DNA of 64,000 bases. Origin: Streptomyces caelestis. GTDB taxonomy: Bacteria; Actinomycetota; Actinomycetes; Streptomycetales; Streptomycetaceae. Made by a program: the position numbers and the translations under genes. The notes under the pieces are model-generated. The model was not told where the DNA came from. It was given only the letters and a program-made list of their open reading frames with translations, and searched no databases. Shown here one piece after another: positions 52,927 to 61,496 of this stretch (position 1 is the stretch's first letter; the number at the start of each line of letters is the position of its first letter). The stretch covers positions 992,001 through 1,056,000 of the forward strand of contig NZ_JACHNE010000001.1 in assembly GCF_014205255.1 (NCBI RefSeq), given 5' to 3'.

Positions 52927-53907
52927 ATGCGTACTCATCCCCCCCGTACACGTGTCCGCCGATCCACCCTTGCGCTCGCTGCCGCATCCGCCCTGGCGAC
53001 CGTGACGGTCCTGGCCGTTCCCCAGCCGGCCGGGGCCGCCGAGACCTCACCGGTCGGGTTCGCGGCGGGGACGACCGGCGGCGGCAGCGCCTCGGCGGTC
53101 ACCGTCTCCACGCTGAGCGCCTTCAAGTCGGCCGTGACCGGCAACTCGGCCAAGGTCGTCCGGGTCAACGGCCTGATCCCGCTGAGCGGTCAGGTCGACG
53201 TCGGGTCCAACACGACCGTCCTGGGCGTGGGTTCCGCGTCCGGGTTCACCGGCGGCGGACTCCGGCTGAAGAAGGTCTCGAACGTCGTCATCCGCAACCT
53301 CAGCATCAGCAAGCCGGTGGCGCCCGCCGACGGCATCACCGTCGAGGCGTCCAGCAAGGTCTGGATCGACCACAACTCCTTCTCGGCCGACCGCGATCAC
53401 GACAAGGACCACTACGACGGGCTGCTGGACGTCAACCACGGCGCGGACAACGTCACGGTGTCCTGGAACACCTTCAAGAACCACTTCAAGGGCTCGCTCG
53501 TCGGCCACAGCGACAACAACGCGAGCGAGGACACCGGCCGGCTGAAGGTGACGTACCACCACAACCACTTCGCCAACGTGTACTCGCGCATTCCCAGCCT
53601 GCGCTTCGGCACCGGGCACTTCTACAACAACTACGTCGAGGGCGCCGACACCGCCTGCCACTCGCGCATGGGCGCCCAGATGCTGGTCGAGAACAACGTC
53701 TTCCGCTCGACGAAGGTCGCGGTCACCACGAACCGCAGCAGCGACGTCGACGGATACGCCAACCTGCGCGGCAACGACCTCGGTGGAGCCGCTACCGAGA
53801 TCTCGCGGGTCGGCACCTTCACCAGCCCGCCGTACGGCTACACGGCGGAGCCGGCCTCGTCCGTCGTCACCTCGGTGACGACGGGTGCGGGCGCCGGAAA
53901 GCTCTGA
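52927..53907 (+). CDS. Secreted pectate lyase, PL1 type
   Basis: The 326-residue protein has a basic signal peptide (MRTHPPRTRVRRSTLALAA, cleavage near PAGA). A right-handed parallel beta-helix follows with pectate lyase landmarks: VSNVVIRNLSISKP, KVWIDHNSFS, DGLLDVNHGADNVTVSWN, FKGSLVGHSDNN, TYHHNHFANVYSRIPSLRFG and HFYNNYVEGADTACHSRMG. Calcium Asp residues and the catalytic Arg of the R-x-P-x-x-R region are present. It cleaves polygalacturonate by beta-elimination outside the cell. An ATG at 52897 is an alternative start. A second pectate lyase gene follows on the same strand. Confidence 0.9.
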   Translation: MRTHPPRTRVRRSTLALAAASALATVTVLAVPQPAGAAETSPVGFAAGTTGGGSASAVTVSTLSAFKSAVTGNSAKVVRVNGLIPLSGQVDVGSNTTVLGVGSASGFTGGGLRLKKVSNVVIRNLSISKPVAPADGITVEASSKVWIDHNSFSADRDHDKDHYDGLLDVNHGADNVTVSWNTFKNHFKGSLVGHSDNNASEDTGRLKVTYHHNHFANVYSRIPSLRFGTGHFYNNYVEGADTACHSRMGAQMLVENNVFRSTKVAVTTNRSSDVDGYANLRGNDLGGAATEISRVGTFTSPPYGYTAEPASSVVTSVTTGAGAGKL

Positions 53908-53913
53908 ACCCCG

Positions 53914-53979
53914 TCCGCTCGGACACCGCGTCCGCTCGGACACCCCTTCCGCTCCGACACCCTCATCCGCTCAGACGAC
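53914..53979. repeat. Four-copy 14-bp tandem repeat between pectate lyase genes
   Basis: TCCGCTCGGACACC occurs at 53914 and 53931, a one-base variant at 53948 and a decayed copy (TCCGCTCAGACGAC) at 53966, with 17-18-bp periods. The array fills the gap up to the ribosome site of the second lyase gene and may arise from slippage or affect the mRNA between the two genes. Confidence 0.85.
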
Positions 53980-53994
53980 AGAAGGAATCGGGAC

Positions 53995-54783
53995 ATGACT
54001 TCTGCGACACGTCCGCGCGCCCGCCGACGCGCACTGACCGGCGCGCTGGCCACTCTCGGCCTCTCGGTTGGCATGATCATGACAACCAACGCGCCGACGG
54101 CGAGCGCCGCCACCTGGCCGACCCCGAACGGCAGCCAGGGGACTTCCTCCACCATCTCCGTGTCCGGCACCAAGGACTACGGGATGAAGCGGTTCTACGG
54201 CACCGGAAGCCTGGCCGGTGACGGCCAGGAGGAGGGCCAGGACCCGATCTTCAAGCTCGCGGACGGCGCGGTGCTGAAGAACGTCATCCTCGGCGCCCCC
54301 GCCGCCGACGGCATCCACTGCCAGGGCAGCTGCACGCTGCAGAACGTCTGGTGGGAGGACGTCGGCGAGGACGCGGCCACCTTCCGGGGCGGCACGGGCG
54401 CCACGTACCACGTGATCGGCGGCGGTGCGAAGAAGGCGGCGGACAAGGTCTTCCAGCACAACGGCGGCGGCACCCTGAACATCTCCAACTTCGCGGTGCA
54501 GGAGTTCAAGACGCTCTACCGCTCCTGCGGCGACTGCTCCACGCAGTACACCCGCAAGGTCAACCTCAACACCATCGACGTGACCGGGACGGGCACCACG
54601 GCACGGCTCGTCGGCATCAACGTCAACCGCAACGACGTGGCGACGCTGCGCGGCATCACGATCCGCAACGACGCCGGCCGCAAGGTCGTCCCCTGCCAGA
54701 AGTACAACAACAACACCGCCGTCGGGTCGGGACCCGACAGCAAGAACTGCCTCTACTCCACCTCGGACATCACCTACAGGTAG
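53995..54783 (+). CDS. Secreted pectate lyase, PL3 type
   Basis: The 262-residue protein has a Tat-like signal (RPRARRRALTGALA, cleavage near ASA). A PL3 beta-helix follows: FKLADGAVLKNVILGAPAAD, GIHCQGSCTLQNVWWEDVGE, DAATFRGG, KVFQHNGGGTLNISNF and a C-terminus with cysteine pairs (CGDCSTQYTRK, CQKYNN, NCLYSTSDITYR). It cleaves pectate at high pH with calcium. AAGGAA lies about 10 nt before the ATG. It follows the PL1 gene with an 87-nt gap of short repeats, probably one transcript ended by the hairpin at 54811. Confidence 0.92.
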   Translation: MTSATRPRARRRALTGALATLGLSVGMIMTTNAPTASAATWPTPNGSQGTSSTISVSGTKDYGMKRFYGTGSLAGDGQEEGQDPIFKLADGAVLKNVILGAPAADGIHCQGSCTLQNVWWEDVGEDAATFRGGTGATYHVIGGGAKKAADKVFQHNGGGTLNISNFAVQEFKTLYRSCGDCSTQYTRKVNLNTIDVTGTGTTARLVGINVNRNDVATLRGITIRNDAGRKVVPCQKYNNNTAVGSGPDSKNCLYSTSDITYR

Positions 54784-54810
54784 TCCCCCAGGCAGTCCCC
54801 CCACGGTGAA

Positions 54811-54854
54811 GACGGCCGTGCGAAGCGTCCCGGCGGGCGCTTCGCACGGCCGTC
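54811..54854 (+). terminator. Strong hairpin terminator after the pectate lyases
   Basis: A perfect 17-bp stem (GACGGCCGTGCGAAGCG / CGCTTCGCACGGCCGTC) with a 10-nt loop lies 28 nt past the PL3 stop. It is the strongest hairpin noticed in the window. Confidence 0.8.
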
Positions 54855-55098
54855 CGCGTCATGCGTCCCGTGCGCGTCATACGCCCCGCACGCGCGCGCG
54901 TACCTCCCCGACCAGCTCGACGCGATCGTGGAGCGCGCGCTGCCCGGCGGGAACTGAGCCGCCCTCGCCCTTCGGCGATCGAGCCGCCGTCGCCCAACGG
55001 GCGCACAGTTCGCGCACAGTCACCTCCCGATTCCGCTTCGTTGTCAGTGCCATGGTGCAGACTCCCCGTCAGTTGGTACTTCGCCTGGGGAGGACAAC
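54855..55098. other. Intergenic stretch with a possible gene remnant
   Basis: Near 54899-54958 one plus-strand frame reads AYLPDQLDAIVERALPGGN and then a stop, which looks like the C-terminal tail of an enzyme, but no upstream coding supports it. Two near-copies of an 18-bp unit (CGCGTCATGCGTCCCGTG / CGCGTCATACGCCCCGCA) precede it. The rest, up to GGGGAGG before 55099, should hold the promoter of the HEAT-repeat gene. Confidence 0.3.
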
Positions 55099-57165
55099 GT
55101 GTTCAGGGGGATCGACGAGGTCGACTGGGCCTCGCTACGGCATGCCTACGGCAGCGCGGAGGACGTGCCCGGACTGCTTCGCGGACTGGCCTCCGCCGAC
55201 CCGGCCGAGCGGGAGACCGCGCTCGACCGGATGTACGGCGCCGTGCACCACCAGGGAGGTGTGTACGACTCGACGCTCGCCTGTGTTCCGTTTCTCCTCT
55301 CGCTCGCCGTCCGCGAGGAGGTACGCGACCGGGCGGGGGTCGTGGAGCTCCTCGTCAGCATCGGCGGATCCGTCGGGGACGGATCCGAGGGGGACGGGGA
55401 CGGCGGAGGATCCGACGATGTCGCCGCGAGGGTCCGTGCCGTGCTGCGGGCGGGTGCGGATGTCTTCGTCCGGCTGGCGGGGGACGCGGACGCCGGAGTC
55501 CGCCGGGCCGCTCCGGGGGCGCTCGTGCGGTTCCTCGACCGGCCTGCCGGGGTGCTCGCCCTGCTACGGGAGCGGATCACCGTGGAGCGGGACGACCGGG
55601 TCCTGCTCGCCCTGGCCGAGGGCCTCGGCCTGTTCGCACGGCGGCACCTGCCGACCGCTGGCGCCCACGCCGCCGAGGCAGTGGACCTGCTGGCGGTGCT
55701 GAGCGGACCGCCTTACGGACCCGAGCTGCGGCTGGCCGCGCTCGGCCAGCTGGCGCAGTGCGCCCCGCAGTCGCTTCCCGCGGATCTCGTACCGACCGTG
55801 GTCCGGCTGCTCCGGGACAGGTCCGGGCAGCGCGCCTGCGGGAGACACGCGCAGGACAGTCCCGGTGTGGACACCCTGGCCGGGCGGCTGCGGCGCCTGC
55901 GTCCCTCGGACGAGGAGGGCGCCCGGCTGCTGCGAACCCTGCACTCCGCGCTGGACGACCGGGTGAGTGACCGGGTCGCCCTGCTGTGCGGGCAGTTGAC
56001 CAGCCCGGATGCCCTCGACCGGTGCAACGCCGTGTGGATGGCGGCCGGGTTGTTGCGCGAGTGGCGTACCGGCGGGGCGGAGCCGGTCGTCCTCATAGGT
56101 GCCCAACTGGGGGCCGAGGAGGGCCGGTTGCACGACGCGGCCGTCGCCGTCCTGGCGGAACTCTTCGAGCTGGCCCGGCCCGCCGCGGACCACCTCCACG
56201 CCCTGGTGACCTGCCGTCCCGAGCTTCGCGTACGTCATGGGGAGCGGGGGGCGCCGACGCTGGGCGGCCCGCTCAAGGCGCTGGCCAGGGCCGGGGACGC
56301 ACGGGCCACGCCGGTGCTGGCCGAGGTGCTGGCCGGTCCGGTCGTACCGCACGACCTGGGACTGGTGACACCCCATCTGGGCCGCGCTGCCGCGCCACTC
56401 GCCCCCGCCCTGCGGCGACACCTCGCCCGCGTCCCGCTCGACGGCTCCGACACGCACGAGCGGGCCGTTCCGCTCCTGTCCTCGCTCACGGCACTGGGCG
56501 ACGCCGAATCCGTGCCGTCGGTGCTGCGCCTGCTGCGTGGCATGCCGGACGGGCTGCGACTGCGCGACGCCGTCACGGGGGCGGCGGTCCGTGCCCTCGC
56601 GGCGTTCGGCAGCGCCGCGCGCGAGGCGACACCGGATCTGCGTGGACTGCTGGAGACCGACTGCGCCGTCTCGGCCGCGGACGCGCTGTGGTCGGTCACG
56701 GGTGAGGCGGATGCCGTCGTGCCCGTACTGCTCCGGAAGCTGACGGACGGCGGGAGGGGCCGGTATCAGCCCGCGGCGGCCGCCGACGTACTCGGACGAC
56801 TGGGGCCGGCGGCCCGTACGGCCCTGCCCGCGCTGCGCCGGATGGCCGGCTCCGGCGAAGTGTCGGAACGGACCGCGGCGGCATGCGCGGTGTGGCGGAT
56901 CACCGGGGAGCCGGAACAGGAGCAGGTCCTTCCCGTCCTCCGCTCCGCATGGGCGGAACACCCGCGCACCCGCACGGCGATCGCCGGGTGCGTGGCAGCG
57001 CTGGGTCCCACGGGAGCGCCCCTGCACGACCTGCTGCGAGCGGAGCTCACGTCCCCACGACGGCATCGCGCCACCGCTGGCGGCTACGCCGGCCACGACA
57101 TCCATGAGGACGAGGAGTTGTTGCGGGTGTGCCGGGAGGCGCTGGGCCGGGAGGGGGGCAGGTAG
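55099..57165 (+). CDS. HEAT-repeat protein
   Basis: The 688-residue cytosolic protein is built of helical HEAT-like repeats, for example PGLLRGLASADPAERETALD, AGADVFVRLAGDADAGVRRA, VPSVLRLLRGMPDGLRLRDA and AAADVLGRLGPAARTALPALR. It has an acidic Gly/Asp insert (GSVGDGSEGDGDGGGSD near residue 95). No catalytic motif is seen, so it is probably a scaffold or binding protein. GGGGAGG 5 nt before the GTG supports the start. It stands alone. Its end is followed by a long noncoding repeat tract. Confidence 0.82.
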   Translation: MFRGIDEVDWASLRHAYGSAEDVPGLLRGLASADPAERETALDRMYGAVHHQGGVYDSTLACVPFLLSLAVREEVRDRAGVVELLVSIGGSVGDGSEGDGDGGGSDDVAARVRAVLRAGADVFVRLAGDADAGVRRAAPGALVRFLDRPAGVLALLRERITVERDDRVLLALAEGLGLFARRHLPTAGAHAAEAVDLLAVLSGPPYGPELRLAALGQLAQCAPQSLPADLVPTVVRLLRDRSGQRACGRHAQDSPGVDTLAGRLRRLRPSDEEGARLLRTLHSALDDRVSDRVALLCGQLTSPDALDRCNAVWMAAGLLREWRTGGAEPVVLIGAQLGAEEGRLHDAAVAVLAELFELARPAADHLHALVTCRPELRVRHGERGAPTLGGPLKALARAGDARATPVLAEVLAGPVVPHDLGLVTPHLGRAAAPLAPALRRHLARVPLDGSDTHERAVPLLSSLTALGDAESVPSVLRLLRGMPDGLRLRDAVTGAAVRALAAFGSAAREATPDLRGLLETDCAVSAADALWSVTGEADAVVPVLLRKLTDGGRGRYQPAAAADVLGRLGPAARTALPALRRMAGSGEVSERTAAACAVWRITGEPEQEQVLPVLRSAWAEHPRTRTAIAGCVAALGPTGAPLHDLLRAELTSPRRHRATAGGYAGHDIHEDEELLRVCREALGREGGR

Positions 57166-57655
57166 AGCGGTCGGAATGGGCCGGGCCCGCCTCCGCCGGA
57201 GTGGGACCGGCCTGCCCTGTCGGGCTGGGACCGACCGCATCCGCCGAACTGCAGTCGGCCGCCCCGCCAGGATGCCCCCGCAGGACTGCGACCAGCCGCC
57301 CTCGCCGGAATCGGACCGGCCAGCCCTGACCGACCGAGACCGACCACCCGCCGGGCCGCAATCAGCCATGCCCGACGGAATGGCACCCGCCCGACCTGCC
57401 GCACTACGACCAGCCACCCTCGCCGGTGTCACACCGGCCGACCCTGACCGACCGAGACCGACCACCCGCCGGGCCGCAATCAGCCGCCCCGCCCGGATGG
57501 GACCCACCCCGCCCGCCGGCTGGAGCCCGTCGCTCTCGGCGGGACAGGACCACCCCGCCCCGCCGAACTGCGGCCAGTCCCCCACCAGAGCCGGACCACC
57601 CCGGCCCATCAGACTGGGACCAGCCGCCCGCCGGGGGTGGGCGCCGCCCGGCCCA
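57166..57655. repeat. Degenerate GC-rich repeat tract, noncoding
   Basis: These 490 bp lie between convergent genes and consist of variations on GGACCGGCC/GACCGACC/GACCAGCC units 9-20 bp apart. A 44-bp segment is identical at 57324-57367 and 57442-57485 (118-bp period), with similarity extending about 35 bp further left. Open frames exist on both strands but encode only Pro/Arg/Ala-rich strings without starts, so coding is unlikely. It may be a minisatellite, a decayed low-complexity gene end, or a structured 3' region. Confidence 0.7.
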
Positions 57656-58240
57656 TCACCCCGTCGTGCGCCCCCACATCGGGCCGAAGCGGGACCACTC
57701 GGCGTCCCACTGGTCCATGCGGCGGTGTTCCAGGCGGCGGCGTACCGCGCGGCCGGCGGCGAGTGGCACGACCGCCGTGCAGACGCCCGCCACGCCGCCG
57801 ATCAGCACGGCGCGTACGCGGGCCTGGGACTCGGTGACGGGGCGGGTCACCTGGCGGCCCTCCCGGTCCGTCCACACGGTGATCGGCGAACCGGCCTGGC
57901 TGCCCGCCAGGACCCGTACCTGGCCCGAGTGCGAGGAACCGTCCGCGGCGGTCCACCGTGCCTCCGCCCACACGTGTTCGGCCCGCGAGACGCCGCCGTT
58001 CCCGGAGGCCGTCCCGGGAGCCCGTTCGACGAGCCGGGCCACGAGGGGGCGCCACTCGACACGCTCGTGGGCCAGCCCGTCCTCGACGGACCGGCTCACC
58101 GTCATGCCGGCGAGCACCCCGACGAACACGGTGAGCATCCACACGCCGAGCACGACCCAGGCCTCCACCTCGTCGGCGCGCCGCTTGAGCGGATTCCGCC
58201 GCCAGCGCCACAGCCACACCTTCGGACCACGTAACGCCAT
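57656..58240 (-). CDS. Rv1733c-family membrane protein with a TTA codon
   Basis: The 194-residue protein has two membrane helices (VLGVWMLTVFVGVLAGMTVS near residue 30, and VRAVLIGGVAGVCTAVVPLA near 150). Between them lies an outer domain (AHVWAEARWTAADGSSHSG-type with TDREGRQVTRPVT), the layout of Rv1733c-like actinobacterial proteins. The function is unknown. GGAGG lies 8 nt before the ATG. Codon 3 is TTA (58232-58234), so expression should require bldA tRNA and be tied to development. It is convergent with the HEAT gene and separated from it by the repeat tract. Confidence 0.78.
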   Translation of the reverse strand: MALRGPKVWLWRWRRNPLKRRADEVEAWVVLGVWMLTVFVGVLAGMTVSRSVEDGLAHERVEWRPLVARLVERAPGTASGNGGVSRAEHVWAEARWTAADGSSHSGQVRVLAGSQAGSPITVWTDREGRQVTRPVTESQARVRAVLIGGVAGVCTAVVPLAAGRAVRRRLEHRRMDQWDAEWSRFGPMWGRTTG

Positions 58241-58509
58241 CGAAGGCTCCTCCTCACGAGCGCACGACCATCCCGCCGCCCTCCCCATACGGAAGCGGGC
58301 CGCTGGATGCTCACTGCACGTACTCCGAGAGGGCGCGCCGGTCTGTGGCGGCGTCCTCGTGGGCGGCGGCGACGGGTGCCCGTAGGCGGCGCCGACACGG
58401 CCCTGACCTGCACCGGATACCGCTCCGGGGGTGACTGTCAGTGGTGGGGTGCAGACTGGCCCGTGTCTGAGACAAGGGCGTCGACGACGACGCCGCGGAG
58501 GTGATCGGC

Positions 58510-59598
58510 ATGACCGAGGTACTGCTCGCCGTGGGCACGCGCAAGGGCCTGTTCATCGGGCGTCGGCGGGACGGTGGCACCTGGGAGTTCGACGAGAGCC
58601 CCTACTTCAACGCGCAGGCCGTGTACTCGGTCGCCATCGACACCCGCACCGCGACCCCGCGGCTGCTGGCCGGCGGCGACAGCGCGCACTGGGGCCCGTC
58701 CGTGTTCCACTCCGACGACCTGGGCCGGACCTGGACGGAACCGGCCCGGCCGGCCGTCAAGTTCCCCAAGGACACGGGGGCGTCCCTGGAGCGGGTGTGG
58801 CAGCTGCACCCGGCCGCCGCCGAGCCGGACGTGGTGTACGCGGGCACGGAACCGGCCGCGCTGTACCGCTCGGAGGACCGCGGGGAGACGTTCGAGCTCG
58901 TCCGGCCTCTGTGGGAGCACCCGACGCGGTCGAAGTGGGTGCCGGGCGGTGGCGGTGAGGGCCTGCACACCGTGCTCACCGACACGCGCGACCCCAAGGC
59001 GGTGACGGTCGCCGTCTCGACCGCCGGTGTGTTCCGCACACTGGACGGCGGCGCGAGCTGGGCACCCTCCAACTCGGGAGTCTCCGCGGTGTTCCTGCCC
59101 GACCCGAACCCGGAGTTCGGCCAGTGCGTGCACAAGGTGACGCGCGACGCGGCGAACCCGGACCGGCTCTACCTCCAGAACCACTGGGGCGTCTACCGCA
59201 GCGACGACGCCGGCGCGCACTGGACGGACATCGGCGAGGGCCTTCCGTCCACGTTCGGCTTCGCGGCGGCCGCGCATCCGCACAGAGGAGACACCGCGTA
59301 CGTGTTCCCGATCAACGCCGACGCCGACCGGGTCCCGGCCGACCGCCGATGCCGGGTCTACCGGACGGCGGACGCGGGCAAGAGCTGGGAGCCGCTCTCG
59401 GCGGGCCTGCCCCAGGAGGACCACTACGGCACGGTACTGCGCGACGCGATGTGCACGGACGACGCGGACCCGGCGGGCGTCTACTTCGGCAACCGCAACG
59501 GCGAGGTGTTCGTCTCGGCTGACGACGGCGACAGTTGGCGGCAGCTCGCCTCGCATCTGCCGGACGTGCTGTGCGTGCGGGCCGCGGTCGTCGGCTGA
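58510..59598 (+). CDS. Asp-box (BNR) beta-propeller protein, sialidase/VPS10-like
   Basis: The 362-residue protein has no signal peptide and carries at least six Asp-box motifs at regular spacing: SDDLGRTW, SEDRGETF, TLDGGASW, SDDAGAHW, TADAGKSW and SADDGDSW. This predicts a six-bladed propeller. Such proteins are often annotated as exo-alpha-sialidase or glycosyl hydrolase, but sialidase Arg-triad residues are not apparent, so a binding or unknown catalytic role is safer. The ATG at 58510 has GGAGG 8 nt upstream and is preferred to the GTG at 58501. Confidence 0.85.
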   Translation: MTEVLLAVGTRKGLFIGRRRDGGTWEFDESPYFNAQAVYSVAIDTRTATPRLLAGGDSAHWGPSVFHSDDLGRTWTEPARPAVKFPKDTGASLERVWQLHPAAAEPDVVYAGTEPAALYRSEDRGETFELVRPLWEHPTRSKWVPGGGGEGLHTVLTDTRDPKAVTVAVSTAGVFRTLDGGASWAPSNSGVSAVFLPDPNPEFGQCVHKVTRDAANPDRLYLQNHWGVYRSDDAGAHWTDIGEGLPSTFGFAAAAHPHRGDTAYVFPINADADRVPADRRCRVYRTADAGKSWEPLSAGLPQEDHYGTVLRDAMCTDDADPAGVYFGNRNGEVFVSADDGDSWRQLASHLPDVLCVRAAVVG

Positions 59599-59671
59599 GG
59601 CAGGGACGAGGCGGGGGATGACGCGGGGAACGATGCGGGCGATGAGGTTACGAGCGGGCCTTGGCCACCGG

Positions 59672-59702
59672 TTGATCGCCGCTGCCCGTACGGCAGTAGG
59701 GT
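59672..59702 (+). promoter_or_regulatory. Leaderless promoter of ung
   Basis: TTGATC (59672-59677) is followed after 19 nt by TAGGGT (59697-59702), which ends 7 nt before the GTG at 59710. There is no ribosome site, so transcription probably begins at that GTG. Confidence 0.55.
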
Positions 59703-59709
59703 GACGCCC

Positions 59710-60387
59710 GTGGCACCACGACCCTTGCATGAAATCGTCGAAGCGGGCTGGGCGAAGGCCCTGGAACCGGTGGCCGAACGCGTCGCCGCGATGGGGGACT
59801 TCCTCCGCGCGGAGATCGCCGCGGGACGCACCTACCTCCCGGCCGGACCGAACGTGTTGCGGGCCTTCCAGCAGCCCTTCGACGACGTGCGGGTCCTGAT
59901 CGTCGGTCAGGACCCGTATCCGACCCCGGGGCACGCGGTGGGGCTGTCGTTCTCGGTCGCGCCCGAGGTGCGGCCGCTGCCCGGCAGTCTCATCAACATC
60001 TTCCGGGAGCTGAACGCCGATCTGGGGTTGCCGCAACCGTCCAGTGGTGACCTGACTCCGTGGACGCAGCAGGGCGTGCTGCTGCTCAACAGGGCGCTCA
60101 CCACCGCCCCGCGCAAGCCAGGCGCCCACCGGGGCAAGGGCTGGGAGGAGGTCACCGAGCAGGCGATCCGGGCCCTGGCGGCGCGCGGCAAGCCCCTGGT
60201 GTCCATCCTGTGGGGCCGTGACGCCCGCAATCTGCGCCCGCTGCTCGGCGACCTGCCCTCCGTGGAATCCGCTCACCCCTCCCCCATGTCGGCGGACCGG
60301 GGCTTCTTCGGCTCCCGCCCGTTCAGCCGGGCCAACGACCTGCTGATCCGTCAGGGCGGCCAACCGGTGGACTGGCGCCTGCCGTGA
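59710..60387 (+). CDS. ung: Uracil-DNA glycosylase, family 1
   Basis: The 225-residue enzyme has the family 1 motifs: GQDPYP (66-71, catalytic Asp68), LLLNRALT (124-131), and HPSPMS (from 189) for minor-groove intercalation. It removes uracil from DNA as the first step of base excision repair. GTG at 59710 is chosen over 59701 because a TAGGGT hexamer ends 7 nt before it and overlaps the earlier GTG. Its stop overlaps the start of a sugar-kinase gene (GTGA). Confidence 0.95.
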   Translation: MAPRPLHEIVEAGWAKALEPVAERVAAMGDFLRAEIAAGRTYLPAGPNVLRAFQQPFDDVRVLIVGQDPYPTPGHAVGLSFSVAPEVRPLPGSLINIFRELNADLGLPQPSSGDLTPWTQQGVLLLNRALTTAPRKPGAHRGKGWEEVTEQAIRALAARGKPLVSILWGRDARNLRPLLGDLPSVESAHPSPMSADRGFFGSRPFSRANDLLIRQGGQPVDWRLP

Positions 60388-61370
60388 CCGGGGCGTCGGA
60401 AGGCTCCGGCTTTCTCGCCGTGGACTCCGGCGGGTCCGGACTCCGGGTGGTCGTGGGAACCGCCGAGCGCGGCCCGCTCGCCCGGCGGGCGTCCGGGGAA
60501 CCGGTGCGCACGGGCGACCGGGGCATCGACCCCGAACACTTCCTGGCGCGACTCGTGCCCCTGGTGCGTGCCCTGACCGCCGAGGCCGGCCCTGTGCGAC
60601 TGGCCGCCGCTGTCGTCGGCGCGACCGGGTTCGCCTCCCTCGGCGCCGGGCTGCGCGCCGAGCTGCCGGGTGCGCTGGCCCGGGAGTTCGGTGTGCGGAG
60701 GGTGGCGCTGGCCGCCGACGCGGTGACCGCGTACGTGGGTGCGCTCGGGCCACGGCCGGGTGTCGTGATCGCCGGCGGTACGGGACTGATCGCGATCGGC
60801 ACCGACCTGGCGGGCTGGCGCCGGGCGGACGGCTGGGGGCATCTGCTCGGCGACTGCGGCGGCGGTGCCTGGATCGGGCGGGCCGGGCTGGAGGCCGCGC
60901 TGCGGGCCCACGACGGGCGGGAGGGCGGCTCGGCCCGGCTGCTGGCGTGCGCCGAGGAGGTGTTCGGGCCCGTGGCGGGGCTGCCCGGCGCGCTCTATCC
61001 GCGACCGGACCGGCCCGCCGTGCTCGCCTCCTTCGCTCCCACGGTGGCCGCCTGCGCTGACGAGGACCCCGTGGCGGCGGGCATCCTGCGCGCGGCCGCC
61101 CGGCACATGGCCGACTCCGCGGCGGCCGTGTGCCCCTCCGGCGGCGAGTCGCGCGTCGCCGTCACCGGCGGTCTGTTCAAGACGGGCGACCCGCTCCTGG
61201 TACCGCTGGACGAGGAGTTGGCGAAGCGGCTCCCGCGGGCGCGGCGGATGCCGGCCGAGGGCGATCCGCTGCACGGCGCGGTGCGCCTGGCGGCCGAGCT
61301 GAGCGCCGGTCCGCTCACCCTGCCGGGTGACGAGACCATGCTGAGCGTGACAACCCTGTCGGGTGATTGA
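60384..61370 (+). CDS. BadF/BadG-family kinase (N-acetylglucosamine kinase-like)
   Basis: The 328-residue actin-fold kinase has a phosphate-1 motif [13 protein letters not shown] (from about 13), the adenosine-site [12 protein letters not shown], and the family's [20 protein letters not shown]. This layout fits GlcNAc kinases of the BadF/BadG/BcrA/BcrD ATPase family and not benzoyl-CoA reductase activators, as no iron-sulfur Cys motif is present. The GTG start overlaps the ung stop by 4 nt, so the two are translationally coupled, although a sugar kinase with ung is functionally surprising. Confidence 0.85.
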   Translation: MTGASEGSGFLAVDSGGSGLRVVVGTAERGPLARRASGEPVRTGDRGIDPEHFLARLVPLVRALTAEAGPVRLAAAVVGATGFASLGAGLRAELPGALAREFGVRRVALAADAVTAYVGALGPRPGVVIAGGTGLIAIGTDLAGWRRADGWGHLLGDCGGGAWIGRAGLEAALRAHDGREGGSARLLACAEEVFGPVAGLPGALYPRPDRPAVLASFAPTVAACADEDPVAAGILRAAARHMADSAAAVCPSGGESRVAVTGGLFKTGDPLLVPLDEELAKRLPRARRMPAEGDPLHGAVRLAAELSAGPLTLPGDETMLSVTTLSGD

Positions 61371-61496
61371 TCCGATCACGCACCATCCGCATGTCATTCC
61401 ATCCGTACGTAACTCATCAGACAAAACCGGATGGATACCGCTCACCTGCCCCCTCCCCGAACAGGGGAGCCCAGGAAGCCAGTAACATGCGGCGCC

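Noticed and set aside
53914..53979. Set of operator sites between pectate lyase genes
   Set aside because: The units are direct and not palindromic, and grade into decay, which fits slippage better.
57166..57655. CRISPR-like array
   Set aside because: Repeat units are degenerate and irregularly spaced, with no constant repeat and unique spacers and no cas genes nearby.
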